Assembly: GCF_030283205.1 (NCBI RefSeq)
Contig: NZ_JASNWF010000001.1
Location: 372,001 to 436,000 of the forward strand
Length of the DNA: 64,000 nucleotides
From: Actinomadura opuntiae
GTDB taxonomy: Bacteria > Actinomycetota > Actinomycetes > Streptosporangiales > Streptosporangiaceae
Direction: 5' to 3'
Translations under genes and position numbers: made by a program
In this document: positions 18,994-27,378 of the stretch, one piece after another
How the letters are laid out: every line of letters starts with the position of its first letter
How positions within the stretch are numbered: position 1 is the first letter of the stretch
The notes under the pieces: model-generated
Seen by the model: only the letters and a program-made list of their open reading frames with translations
The model's database searches: none
What the model was told of the DNA's origin: nothing

Positions 18994-20115
18994 ATGACAA
19001 CGGAACCCCGAATGCTCAAGGAGAGCTTCACTCTCCTGGAAACCCGCTCCGACAAGGCCGTGAGCTATTTCTACGGCCGCCTTTTCGCCGCGAACCCGCG
19101 GCTGCGCGCGCTGTTCCCGGTCGCGCTCGAAGGGCAGCGCGCCCGCTTCTTCCACGCGCTCACCCGCATCGTCTGGAGCCAGGACAACCCCGAGGAGCTC
19201 GCCGCCTACCTGGCCGGCCTCGGCCGCGACCACCGCAAGTACGGGGTGGCGGCCGAGCACTACCGGGCCGTCGAGGACGCGCTCATCGCCACCCTGCGGG
19301 TCTACGCGTCCGAGGTCTGGAGCCCGCGGGCCGAGGAGGCCTGGACCGAGGCCTACCGGTCCGCCTCCGCCACGATGATCGAGGCGGCGGAACGGGACGC
19401 GGGCGCCGCCCCGCCGTGGTGGACGGCGGAGGTCGTCGAGCACGACCGCCGCGCCGACGACCTCGCCGTGCTCACGCTGAGCCCGGAACGCCCGCTGCCG
19501 TTCGCGCCCGGCCAGTACGTGACCGTGCAGACGTTCCGCTGGCCGCGCGTCTGGCGGCCCTACTCGATCGCCAACGCGCCCCGCTCGGACGGCAGGCTCC
19601 GGCTGCACGTGCGGGCGCGGCCGGGAGGCTGGGTGAGCGGCGCGCTCGTGCGCGGGACCGCGCCCGGCGACACCGTCCTGCTCGGGCCCGCCACGGGCTC
19701 GATGACCCTCGACCCGGACTCCGGCCGCGACCTCCTGCTGGTCGCCGGCGGCACCGGCCTCGCCCCGATCAAGGCCCTCGCCGAACAGGCGGTCACGTCC
19801 GGCCGCGAGCGGCGGGTGCGCCTGGTGGTCGGCGCCCGCACCGAAGCGGACCTGTACGACCTGTCCGACCTGCGCCTGCTGGAGACGGCGTACCCGTGGG
19901 TGCGGGTCCTCCCCGTCCTGTCCGGCGAACCGGAGTCCGACCGGCCGTGCGGCACGCCCGCCGACGTCCTCGGCGACCTGGACGGCGCCTGGGACGATCT
20001 CGACGCCTACATCGCCGGCCCCGTCCCCATGGTGCGCACGACGGTCGCCGCGCTCCAGCGGCTCGGGACGCCCCTGGAGCGCATCCACCACGACCTGCTG
20101 AAAGCCGAGGAGTAA
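18994..20115 (+). CDS. Flavohemoprotein (globin plus FAD/NAD reductase), Hmp-like
   Basis: This is a probable nitric oxide dioxygenase or globin-coupled reductase, 373 residues. An N-terminal globin domain (about 1-135) carries the proximal histidine in LGRDHRKYGVAAEHY. A ferredoxin-reductase FAD domain follows with the flavin motif RPYSIANAP, then an NAD domain with LLLVAGGTGLAPIKALAEQA. The ATG at 18994 (MTTEPRMLKESFTLL) follows AGGGGG at a 10-bp distance; an in-frame GTG 9 bp upstream is an alternative. It converges on the XRE regulator, 7 bp apart. Confidence 0.9.
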   Translation: MTTEPRMLKESFTLLETRSDKAVSYFYGRLFAANPRLRALFPVALEGQRARFFHALTRIVWSQDNPEELAAYLAGLGRDHRKYGVAAEHYRAVEDALIATLRVYASEVWSPRAEEAWTEAYRSASATMIEAAERDAGAAPPWWTAEVVEHDRRADDLAVLTLSPERPLPFAPGQYVTVQTFRWPRVWRPYSIANAPRSDGRLRLHVRARPGGWVSGALVRGTAPGDTVLLGPATGSMTLDPDSGRDLLLVAGGTGLAPIKALAEQAVTSGRERRVRLVVGARTEADLYDLSDLRLLETAYPWVRVLPVLSGEPESDRPCGTPADVLGDLDGAWDDLDAYIAGPVPMVRTTVAALQRLGTPLERIHHDLLKAEE

Positions 20116-20122
20116 GAGGGGC

Positions 20123-20935
20123 TCACCAGCCGGCGCGCTCCCGCAGGAAGGCGGAGGTCGCCTCGTCCGCCGGGTAGAACGACTCGATCGCCAGCTCGGC
20201 GACGGTGATGTCCACCGGCGTCCCGAACGTCGCGATCGTGCTGAAGAAGGAGAGCTCACGGCCGTCGACCCGCATCCGCAGCGGGACGAAGACGTCGTGG
20301 TCCGCCGGCGGCGCCATCGCCTCCCCCACGTCCCCGGGGAAGCTGCGCAGCTCCTGGTACAGCTGCGTCAGCGCCGAGTCGGCGGTCAGCGCGACATGGC
20401 GGCGCACCCGGTCGATCATGTGGGCCCGCCACTCGGCCAGGTTGAGGATGTTCTTGGCCATCCCGTCGGGATGCATGCTGAGCCGCAGCACGTTCAGCGG
20501 CGGCTCCAGCAGTTCCGGCGGCGCGCCCTCCATGAACAGCTGCGCGGCGCCGTTGGCGTCGATCAGGTTCCAGAACCGGTCCACCACCACCGCCGGGTAC
20601 GGCTCGTGGCCGTCCAGCACCTGCCGCAGCGCCGCGCGGACGGAGTCCATCCGCGGCTCCTCGATCGGCGTCTCGTCGAACACCGGCGCGTAACCGGCCG
20701 CGACCAGCAGCAGGTTCCGGTCGCGCAGCGGCACGTCCAGGTGCTCGGCGAGCCGCAGCACCATCTCCCGGCTCGGCGCGGACCGCCCCGTCTCCACGAA
20801 GCTCAGGTGCCGCGTCGACACGTCCGCCTCCGACGCCAGCTCCAGCTGGCTCAGCCTGCGCCGCTGCCGCCACGCCCGCAGCTGCTCTCCGATAGGTCGC
20901 ACGTCACTCAACGCCGTCGTCGTCATCGTCGTCAC
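20123..20935 (-). CDS. XRE family regulator with MmyB-like ligand-binding domain
   Basis: This 270-residue regulator has an N-terminal HTH (LSQLELASEADVSTRHLSFVE, about residues 29-50) followed by GRSAPSREMVLRLAEHLDVP. The C-terminal half (YPAVVVDRFWNLIDANGAA onward) matches the MmyB-like domain, which belongs to a PAS-like ligand-binding group. A perfect 8-bp-arm palindrome lies 34 bp upstream of the start and is probably its own operator. It is the last chromosomal gene before the integrative element. Confidence 0.92.
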   Translation of the reverse strand: MTTMTTTALSDVRPIGEQLRAWRQRRRLSQLELASEADVSTRHLSFVETGRSAPSREMVLRLAEHLDVPLRDRNLLLVAAGYAPVFDETPIEEPRMDSVRAALRQVLDGHEPYPAVVVDRFWNLIDANGAAQLFMEGAPPELLEPPLNVLRLSMHPDGMAKNILNLAEWRAHMIDRVRRHVALTADSALTQLYQELRSFPGDVGEAMAPPADHDVFVPLRMRVDGRELSFFSTIATFGTPVDITVAELAIESFYPADEATSAFLRERAGW

Positions 20936-20968
20936 ACCCCGACGCTACCGACCCCGCATCATGCCCAC

Positions 20969-20987
20969 GATTACCTGGGAGGTAATC
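20969..20987. promoter_or_regulatory. Operator palindrome of the XRE/MmyB regulator
   Basis: GATTACCT (20969-20976) and AGGTAATC (20980-20987) form exact 8-bp arms around GGG. It lies in the promoter region of the XRE gene and stands out as AT-rich in GC-rich DNA. Autoregulation is the simplest reading. Confidence 0.7.
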
Positions 20988-21044
20988 CATCCACCCACGT
21001 CAGCCGACTATGACGACGGGAAGGGAGCCAACCGGGGAGCCAAC

Positions 21045-22196
21045 TCAGGCAGACTTGCCACCTGGTGTCTCGAACCCGGTGTTGAAGATCGCGTCCATGA
21101 TCTCGGCCCCACCCTTGATCACAGGCTTGAGCCGGTGCCGGTAGACGGTCTCGGTCGTCCGCGTGTCGGAGTGGCCGACGAGGTCCGCGATCCTCTCCAC
21201 AGGGACGTCGTGATCGCTCAGCAGCGACACGAACGTGTGCCGCAGTTCGCGGGGTACCCAATGATCCCCGAGGCCGGCCGCCTTCGTGATCTTCTGGAAC
21301 TCGCTTCGAACCTGGTTGGCATCCAGTGCCGACCCGTCCCGATGGCAGAACAGGAGATCATTCTCGCGCCAGGCCTGCCCCATGGCGAGTCGCTCGCTCG
21401 CCTGCCGCGCCTTGTGGGCCGCGAGAGCCGCTATGGCTACCTGAGCGATGCTCAGGCCTCGGCGCGACTTCCTCGTCTTCGTGCCGCCCCGATGTCGGTC
21501 TGCACGAAGGACGTAGACCGTTCCCTTGTCGAGATCGACGTCGGCCCACCGGAGCGTCCGCGCCTCTTCTGTCCTGATACCCGACATGAGACTCAGGATG
21601 ACGTAGGCGCCGAGCCGCCATTTCGGATCTTGGGCAGTGACGACCAGTTTGGCGGCCTGCTCGAGAGAAAGGCTCTTGCTCTGGCGGCCGACGCACCCTT
21701 CGGGAGGATCCACGAGGGCGGCCACATTTCTCCCTACCCTGTCCCGCCGCTCCGCCATTCGGATCGAGCGAGTGAGCAGATTATGCGTTCGCCGGACAGT
21801 CTCGGTCGACTTCGTTTCGGCAATCACCCGAAGCATTTCCTCCACATGATCGGCATTGAGCTCCTTGAGCTTGATCCGGCCGATCTTGGGAATGACGTGA
21901 TTCTTTGCGATCGAGTTATATACTTTGAGCGTATTCTCCGACCTGCCCTTGAGCCCATGAGCAAGGAAGTCGTTGACACACTGGGCTACTGTGTACTTTC
22001 CCTCAGTCTTGACCCCCTTGTCTAGATCCGCTACGGCTTCGATGAGCTTTCTTTTTACCTCTCCCTTGTTTCTAGCCTTCCTTTTTACGCGTTTGCGAAC
22101 CCCGTCCGGACCGAACCCCAGCGAGATCGCACCCGTAAAGCCGTCTCCCTCCCGGTAGATCGTCCCCTCATATCTTCCGATGAGGATCTTCGCCAT
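21045..22196 (-). CDS. Tyrosine-type site-specific integrase
   Basis: This 383-residue phage/ICE-type integrase excises and integrates the element. It has an N-terminal AP2-like segment (YEGTIYREGDGFTGAISLGF), a SAM-like core-binding domain (about 75-160), then the catalytic domain with arginine in SGIRTEEARTLRW, the box II motif PRELRHTF where the first histidine of the usual HxxR is arginine, GHSDTRTTE, and the nucleophile tyrosine in TVYRHRLKPV. ATG 22196 follows AAGGGG. The 3' end faces the chromosome, as expected next to an attachment site. Confidence 0.92.
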   Translation of the reverse strand: MAKILIGRYEGTIYREGDGFTGAISLGFGPDGVRKRVKRKARNKGEVKRKLIEAVADLDKGVKTEGKYTVAQCVNDFLAHGLKGRSENTLKVYNSIAKNHVIPKIGRIKLKELNADHVEEMLRVIAETKSTETVRRTHNLLTRSIRMAERRDRVGRNVAALVDPPEGCVGRQSKSLSLEQAAKLVVTAQDPKWRLGAYVILSLMSGIRTEEARTLRWADVDLDKGTVYVLRADRHRGGTKTRKSRRGLSIAQVAIAALAAHKARQASERLAMGQAWRENDLLFCHRDGSALDANQVRSEFQKITKAAGLGDHWVPRELRHTFVSLLSDHDVPVERIADLVGHSDTRTTETVYRHRLKPVIKGGAEIMDAIFNTGFETPGGKSA

Positions 22197-22350
22197 GCAA
22201 CCCCTTCCCATGCCGGTCGAGGTAGGCGCCAATCGCCTTTCTGACGACCCATGACACGTCACGCTCCTGCGACTCGGCGTACGCGACGAGGCGCCTCTTG
22301 AACGCACCGTCCACGCGCACAGGAGGCAGAGTCGTCCTATCCTCGGACAT
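22168..22350 (-). CDS. Small ribbon-helix-helix type DNA-binding protein
   Basis: This 60-residue protein has a pattern of one strand and two helices: LPPVRVDGAFKRRLVAYAES then WVVRKAIGAYLDRHG, as in CopG/Arc-like regulators. I start it at ATG 22350 (MSEDRTTLPPVRV) behind AGAGGA. A GTG 39 bp upstream extends the frame but lacks a good ribosome site. It overlaps the integrase start by 29 bp, so it probably controls or couples with integrase expression. Confidence 0.65.
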   Translation of the reverse strand: MSEDRTTLPPVRVDGAFKRRLVAYAESQERDVSWVVRKAIGAYLDRHGKGLHGEDPHRKI

Positions 22351-22501
22351 ATGAGCATTTTCCTCTCGTTCGTTTCGGAACTCTGCCACCTTGAGAGTCC
22401 GCTCGACTTGACGCAGCCGTCACCAAGCGGTACCTGGGGCCAAGGCTCCTGCACTCGACCCCAAGGTCCGCTCGGATGAATGTAGCACGCCGTTCTACAC
22501 G

Positions 22502-22672
22502 TCAGCCTCCTTCTTCGAGAGAGGCGATGAAGTCAGCAAGATGCCGATCCGTGATCCGGCGAAGCTTGCCGATCTTGATGCTTCCGAGTTGCCCTGTCCT
22601 TATCAGAAAGTAGACTTTGTCCCGCCCGACATTGAGGATTTCGGCCACTTGTTCGACCGTATATGCCTGCAT
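22502..22672 (-). CDS. Excisionase-like HTH DNA-binding protein (56 aa)
   Basis: The frame reads MQAYTVEQVAEILNVGRDKV then YFLIRTGQLGSIKIGKLRRI and TDRHLADFIASLEEGG. This is the winged-helix MerR/excisionase (DUF/HTH_17) pattern. A near-perfect ribosome site, GGGAGGAGGTGATT, abuts the ATG at 22672. It would act as the recombination directionality factor for the integrase downstream on the same strand. It is short enough to be missed by ordinary gene calling. Confidence 0.85.
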   Translation of the reverse strand: MQAYTVEQVAEILNVGRDKVYFLIRTGQLGSIKIGKLRRITDRHLADFIASLEEGG

Positions 22673-22766
22673 AATCACCTCCTCCCTTTTTGTGATTACA
22701 TGCAGCTATAACCGAGTCTTATGCCCCACAGGGTTACTTGTGCTCCAAGCAGGCGTGCGGACCCGG

Positions 22767-23753
22767 TCAGGTTGAGCCATGGGTGGCACTGGGGCGGGTG
22801 GCGCCGATGTACTGGCGCTCGCGGTAGGGGTTGCCGGTGAATTGGGAGATGCGGACGACGTCGCCGGTTTGTGGGGCGTGGATCATCTGGCCGCGGCCGT
22901 AGTAGAGGCCGACGTGGTGGATGGTCGCCGGGTTGCGGGTGTTGGTGGCGAAGAAGAGCAGGTCGCCGGGGCGTAGTTGGGTGCGTGGGATGTGCGGGCC
23001 GGTGGTGTATTGGGCGGCGGCGATGCGGGGTAGTTGGATGCCGGCCTTGGCCCAGGCGTATTGGGTGAGGCCGGAGCAGTCGAACCCTTTGATCGCGGTG
23101 CCTTGGGCGATGCCGTAGCTGGGGCCTGTCGGGCCGCCGCCGCCCCAGGAGTAGGGGGTGCCGAGCCAGTGCAGCGCCGCGCGCACCGCGGTGGCGCCGC
23201 GTCCGCTGGCGGCGGCTGCGGGCGTGGGGGTGGCGTAGGCGGCGGCTTGATCAAGGACTTTGTGGACGTACCAGTCGGCGTGGTTGTACTGCCAGATCGC
23301 CTTGTAGAGGTGCCGGCCGCCGTGGCCGGCGTGGTTGGCGCACAGGTAGTGGGCGGCGCCGTGGATGGCGTCGGCGGGGTTGTAGCGGTCGGTGTGTCCG
23401 TCGTGGTCGCCGTCGACGCCGTAGGTGGCCCAGGTGCCGGCGAGGAACTGCATGGGGCCGGCGGCGCCGGCGCTGTTCTGTCCGGTGTGGACGCCGGGTG
23501 CGGTGGAGCGGCCGTGGTCGGACTCGATCTTGCCGATCGCGGCCAGGACGTTCCAGCCCAAGCCGGGGCAGGTGTGCGCGGCGTCGAGGTACCAGCGCAG
23601 GTACGCGGGCGGGATGTCGGCGCGGGCGAGCCGGGTCGGCGTCCCTGCCGCTGATCCGGCGCCGATGGCCGGGTCCTGGTGTCCGGCCAGGAGCAGGACG
23701 AGGCCGAGCGGGAGTGCCAGGACGGCGGCGCAGATGGTGGCGGCGGCCCTCAC
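22767..23753 (-). CDS. Bifunctional lytic transglycosylase / NlpC-P60 peptidase
   Basis: This secreted or membrane-anchored peptidoglycan hydrolase of 328 residues probably opens the cell wall for the conjugation apparatus. An N-terminal hydrophobic segment (ICAAVLALPLGLVLLLAG) acts as signal or anchor. A lysozyme-like transglycosylase domain (about 45-175) has the catalytic glutamate in IGKIESDHG and GAAGPMQFLAGTWATYG. An NlpC/P60 domain follows (about 195-320) with cysteine in FDCSGLTQYAW, histidine in HHVGLYYG and a third polar residue near MIHAPQTG. Such two-domain enzymes are usual in actinobacterial T4SS-like clusters. Confidence 0.92.
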   Translation of the reverse strand: MRAAATICAAVLALPLGLVLLLAGHQDPAIGAGSAAGTPTRLARADIPPAYLRWYLDAAHTCPGLGWNVLAAIGKIESDHGRSTAPGVHTGQNSAGAAGPMQFLAGTWATYGVDGDHDGHTDRYNPADAIHGAAHYLCANHAGHGGRHLYKAIWQYNHADWYVHKVLDQAAAYATPTPAAAASGRGATAVRAALHWLGTPYSWGGGGPTGPSYGIAQGTAIKGFDCSGLTQYAWAKAGIQLPRIAAAQYTTGPHIPRTQLRPGDLLFFATNTRNPATIHHVGLYYGRGQMIHAPQTGDVVRISQFTGNPYRERQYIGATRPSATHGST

Positions 23754-23780
23754 CGCGGGGGCCGCCGCGGGGGTGGGACG

Positions 23781-24095
23781 TTAGTCGGTGTCGGTGGTGG
23801 GGTGTTGGGCGCCGGTGCGGGCGCGGCGTTGGGCGCGGTATCCGGCGCCCTTCTTGGGCTGGTCGCTCGGGTTGGGCGGGTTTGGGTCATCGGCGGGGCC
23901 CCCGGGTTGGTGGTGGGGCTGCCGCAGCACTTCGCGGACTGCTTCCCAGGAGTAGCGGAAGTCCTTGCCGGTTTTGAGGGCGGGGATCTGCCCGGCGTTG
24001 GCCATCCGGCGGACGGTCTGGGGCGACAGGCCGAGTTTGGTCGCGAGTTCGGCGGTGGTGAGTACGTCGGGGTCGCGGCCGGGTGTGTCGGTCAT
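23781..24095 (-). CDS. MerR/excisionase-type helix-turn-helix protein
   Basis: This 104-residue protein has one winged helix: LTTAELATKLGLSPQTVRRM then IPALKTGKDFRYSWEAVRE. It is followed by a low-complexity Pro/Asp-rich tail. I chose ATG 24095 (MTDTPGRDPDVL) because AGGAG lies 8 bp before it; an ATG 27 bp upstream has a weaker site. It is transcribed with the cell-wall hydrolase, away from the conjugation genes, and may regulate the divergent promoter. Confidence 0.75.
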   Translation of the reverse strand: MTDTPGRDPDVLTTAELATKLGLSPQTVRRMANAGQIPALKTGKDFRYSWEAVREVLRQPHHQPGGPADDPNPPNPSDQPKKGAGYRAQRRARTGAQHPTTDTD

Positions 24096-24282
24096 CGCTG
24101 GGGCTCCTGGGGTTGCGGTCATGGTGCGGGTGGTCCTCTCGAGTGTGGCGGATTGGGTGCTGCGGTAGCGCGTTGTGGTGCAGTTGGCTTTGTGAAGAAG
24201 TTGTTTGGTGATGCTTGCGCTCCACCAGTCTGCCACTTACTGTAATCACTCATCAACCCAGAGCAACGATTCGAGGGTATGG

Positions 24283-24852
24283 GTGAGTCTTCGCCAAACC
24301 AGAACGATCCGCCCGGAACCGCTCCCAGGACCGGGCGCAAGGGCAGGCCTGGCACCAGAGGCGCTGGATGTGGTGGTGGCCGGTGCGCACGGCGGCGCCG
24401 GAACGTCCACGCTGGCGGCGCTGCTGCCGACCGCGTGGGACATGGGCTCGATCGAGTCGCTGCTGGAGCTGGACTGCGCACCACTGGACGCCAAAGGACG
24501 GCCGATCGTGCTGGCGGTCCGCAACACCGCGACGGCGGCCAAGCGCGCGACCACGGCGATCGGAGTCCTGCGCGAGTGGGACGAGCGGGTGGCGGCGCTG
24601 GCGATCGTCAGCGATGGCGGCCCGGAGTCGCGCGACGCCACCGCCCGGTTCGCGCTGCTCCAGGCTCGCGTCGGCGGCATCGTACGCATCCCGCACATCC
24701 GCCAGCTGCGCCTGGCCGAGGACCCGACCGAGGTCGTCCTGCCCGGTAAGGCCCGACACGCCATCGACCAGCTCCGACGCCTGGTCGACAGCCCAGGTGA
24801 CGGCGCTGCGGCGCATCGTGGGCAGCGCCGCGGGGAGGTGGGATGTCGCTGA
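24283..24852 (+). CDS. Conjugation-cluster protein with degenerate P-loop
   Basis: This 189-residue protein opens the conjugation operon. It carries VVVAGAHGGAGTSTLAALL, which resembles the ParA/MinD nucleotide loop but with Thr where the Walker lysine belongs. The rest (RPIVLAVRNTATAAKRATTA, VAALAIVSDGGPESRDATAR) looks like a Rossmann-type fold. I start it at GTG 24283, behind GAGGG at a 5-bp distance. It resembles uncharacterised proteins that head similar actinobacterial clusters (possibly the DUF6668 group, unverified). ATP binding is doubtful. Confidence 0.7.
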   Translation: MSLRQTRTIRPEPLPGPGARAGLAPEALDVVVAGAHGGAGTSTLAALLPTAWDMGSIESLLELDCAPLDAKGRPIVLAVRNTATAAKRATTAIGVLREWDERVAALAIVSDGGPESRDATARFALLQARVGGIVRIPHIRQLRLAEDPTEVVLPGKARHAIDQLRRLVDSPGDGAAAHRGQRRGEVGCR

Positions 24853-25187
24853 CTTTCCTCGTTCTCCGCGCGGCTCAGGTCGGTCGGCTGCTGGAGGAGC
24901 CGTGGCGGCTGCGGCCGCAGGACGGTCTGGGAGTGCCGGTGCCCAATCCGCCGCCGGCGCCGCCGCCGGGGCTGGACGCCAAGATGAACACGCTGCTGTC
25001 GTGGGGCAAGTGGGGCGTGCTGATCTGCGGCGTCGCCGGACTGTTCATCTGCGCCGGGCAGATGGCCATCGGCCGCAAGAACCGCTCCACCTTCGCCGCC
25101 GACGGCGCCACCGGCATCCCCTGGGTACTGGGCGGCCTCAGCCTGGCCGCCACCGCGGCCCCCATCGTCGAGGTGTTCTTCAAATGA
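24843..25187 (+). CDS. Small two-helix membrane protein of the conjugation cluster (pilin-like position)
   Basis: 114 residues. A proline-rich stretch (VPVPNPPPAPPPGLDAK) precedes two hydrophobic segments, WGVLICGVAGLFICAGQMA and VLGGLSLAATAAPIVEVFF. Size and topology resemble VirB2/TrbC-type small membrane subunits, but I see no specific motif. It overlaps the preceding gene by 10 bp and the next by 4 bp (ATGA). Confidence 0.72.
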   Translation: MSLTFLVLRAAQVGRLLEEPWRLRPQDGLGVPVPNPPPAPPPGLDAKMNTLLSWGKWGVLICGVAGLFICAGQMAIGRKNRSTFAADGATGIPWVLGGLSLAATAAPIVEVFFK

Positions 25188-25954
25188 CCCGACTCCCTCG
25201 CATCACACGGCCGCGCAAGACGGACGCAGCCGGCTCATCGGCGCGGCGCACCGGCGGATTGGTCCTCGCCGCGATCGTTGGCGGCGGCCTCGTGGGCGTC
25301 GCCACGCACCTGACGCTCCCCGCACCCGATCCGACCCCGCACATCCCCCAGACATCCACCCCTCCCCCTCCCTCGGACAGGCGGGTGGTGGCCGCTCCGC
25401 CCGTGTCGTTCGCCGGGATGACCTGGCGCGACTACCACGGCGTCACCCTCCCCTACTCCGCTGCGGAAGGGCCGCGCGACACCAGTGGTGATCTGGCGGC
25501 CAGGTTCGCTCGGACACCGTCGGGGGCGCTGCTGGCCGCGGTGCATGTCGCGGTTCGCGCCAACGCCCAGTGGGGTCCAAAAGTATTCGAGCCGACCATC
25601 ACCAAGCAGGTCATCGGCCCGGACGCCTCCACTCTGCTGGCCGCAACACAGCAGCTGTACGACAAGCGCCGAGGGAAGCTGCGGGACGGTGTGGCGCTGG
25701 GGCGCGCATACGTGGTGCTGGAAGGTTTCCGCTGGCAGGGCTACTCTGCCGACACCGCCAGCCTCGACGTCGTGTCCGCAGGCCCCGGCGACAGCGACAT
25801 GACCGTGCGGGCCGTCACCCGCATCCAGCTGCAATGGCAGAACAACGACTGGCGCGTCATCGCCCCGCCCGGCGGGACATGGGGTGGCGCAGCAGCCTCC
25901 ATCACCTCCGCCGACGGCTACGTCCGCTTTCCGAACGGAGGCGCCGGCTCATGA
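25184..25954 (+). CDS. Conjugation-cluster single-pass membrane protein (TcpC/VirB8-like)
   Basis: 256 residues. A short basic cytosolic N-terminus precedes one membrane segment (GLVLAAIVGGGLVGVATHLT), a proline-rich linker and an extracytoplasmic domain with WRDYHGVTLPYSAAEGPR and VLEGFRWQGYSADTASLDV. This layout fits the assembly-factor class VirB8/TcpC. The assignment rests on topology and context, not on a motif. The start is coupled by ATGA to the upstream gene and the stop by ATGA to the next. Confidence 0.7.
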   Translation: MTRLPRITRPRKTDAAGSSARRTGGLVLAAIVGGGLVGVATHLTLPAPDPTPHIPQTSTPPPPSDRRVVAAPPVSFAGMTWRDYHGVTLPYSAAEGPRDTSGDLAARFARTPSGALLAAVHVAVRANAQWGPKVFEPTITKQVIGPDASTLLAATQQLYDKRRGKLRDGVALGRAYVVLEGFRWQGYSADTASLDVVSAGPGDSDMTVRAVTRIQLQWQNNDWRVIAPPGGTWGGAAASITSADGYVRFPNGGAGS

Positions 25955-27378
25955 TGATGCTCGTTTCAGTCCCCTGGGATCCGTGCTCGTCGGTGCTGGA
26001 TCCGGGCTGCGTGCAGACGGTCGACAACGACGACCACCCTTGGGGCCCACCGATGCCCGACATCCCCGGCGAGATCGGCAGCAACGCCCTGGACGATGCG
26101 GCCAAGGCGTTCCAGTCCGCCGTCGGGTGGCTGATCTCCCACACCGCGTCCTGGTGGGTGAAGACGCCCTCACCGAACCTGGAGACCGAGCCGGCCATCG
26201 GATACCTGCAGCAACTGGTGCAGCCGTTGACGATCGCGGTCGCGGTGCTGGCGCTGCTGGTGGTCGCCGGGAAGATGGCACTGACCCGCAAGGCCAACCC
26301 TGCCCTGGACGCCGGCCGGGGGCTGGTGGTGCTGGCGGTGGTCACCGCGATCGGGACGGTGCTGCCGAACCTACTGCTGCAGTGGGGCGACCAGTGGTGC
26401 GGCTGGGTGCTGGACGCCTCGTCCCACGGCGGCTTCGCCAAGCGGATGGCCGAGATCGTCCTCATCCCGACCGGTACGCCCGCGGCGCTGGTGCTGGTGC
26501 TGTGCCTGGTGGCGCTGTTCATCGGGATCATCCAGGCGCTGTTGCTTTTGTTCCGCGGTGCCGCCCTGGTCATCCTGGCCGGGCTGCTGCCGCTGGCCGC
26601 CGCCGGAGGCATAACCGCCGCGACAAAGTCGTGGCTGACCCGCGTCGGGGGCTGGACGCTCGCGCTCATCTTCTACAAGCCCGCCGCCGCAGCGGTGTAC
26701 GCGACCGCGTTCACCCTCATCGGAAGAGGCAAGAGCCTGCACTCGGTGCTGATGGGGTTCGCGATGATGCTGATCAGCCTGATCGCGTTCCCAGTGCTGC
26801 TGAAGTTCTTCACCTGGACCACCGGCGGCACCGAGTCAAGCAGCGGCGGCGGCATCCTCGGCGCGCTCATGGGCGGCGCCACCGCGCTCGGCGCCCTGCG
26901 CGGATACGGCGCGGCCAGCGGCTCTGCCGGTAGAGGGCGCGGCGCGGCCGGCGAGCACGCCGACTACCTCAGCCAGCAACTCGGCGACCACCACACCACC
27001 CCGCCCGGCGACGAGCCGCCCGCGCAGCCATCGCCCGACCAGCAGCAGACACCCTCTGGCGGCGCGGCACACCCCGGCTCTCCCGATTCCTCGGTACCCG
27101 ATTCGAGCGCGCCGTCGGGTAGCGCTCAGCCAGGCGCGGAGCACTCCGCGATGGCAGGACAGACAACATCAGGCGCGAACCGCGGTAGCTGGGCGGGCCC
27201 GGACGGCGGCCACGGCGAACCCGTGGGGCCGACGACGGTGAAGACGGCCGATCGCGAACGGCACCGCGGGGAGGACACGCTGCGCTGGATGGGCAACCCC
27301 ACCGGCTCCACGGACATAGGAGGCTCCGGCGGCCCGTCGGGCGCGGCCGGTAAAGGGGGTGGTGCAGGTGGGGCATGA
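25951..27378 (+). CDS. Multi-pass conjugation membrane protein (VirB6/TrbL-like)
   Basis: This 475-residue integral membrane protein probably lines the secretion channel. After about 85 residues come repeated hydrophobic segments (LTIAVAVLALLVVAGKMAL, LVVLAVVTAIGTVLPNLLL, ALVLVLCLVALFIGIIQAL, LVILAGLLPLAAAGGITAA, SVLMGFAMMLISLIAFPVL). The C-terminal ~150 residues are a low-complexity Gly/Ser/Pro tail predicted to be cytosolic. ATGATGATG at the start overlaps the previous stop. Its end overlaps the next gene by 20 bp. Confidence 0.8.
   Translation: MMMLVSVPWDPCSSVLDPGCVQTVDNDDHPWGPPMPDIPGEIGSNALDDAAKAFQSAVGWLISHTASWWVKTPSPNLETEPAIGYLQQLVQPLTIAVAVLALLVVAGKMALTRKANPALDAGRGLVVLAVVTAIGTVLPNLLLQWGDQWCGWVLDASSHGGFAKRMAEIVLIPTGTPAALVLVLCLVALFIGIIQALLLLFRGAALVILAGLLPLAAAGGITAATKSWLTRVGGWTLALIFYKPAAAAVYATAFTLIGRGKSLHSVLMGFAMMLISLIAFPVLLKFFTWTTGGTESSSGGGILGALMGGATALGALRGYGAASGSAGRGRGAAGEHADYLSQQLGDHHTTPPGDEPPAQPSPDQQQTPSGGAAHPGSPDSSVPDSSAPSGSAQPGAEHSAMAGQTTSGANRGSWAGPDGGHGEPVGPTTVKTADRERHRGEDTLRWMGNPTGSTDIGGSGGPSGAAGKGGGAGGA

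Noticed and set aside
20990..21044. Two copies of GGGAGCCAAC as an attachment-site direct repeat
   Set aside because: They lie only 13 bp apart and cannot flank the element; they may be integrase arm sites but nothing supports that.
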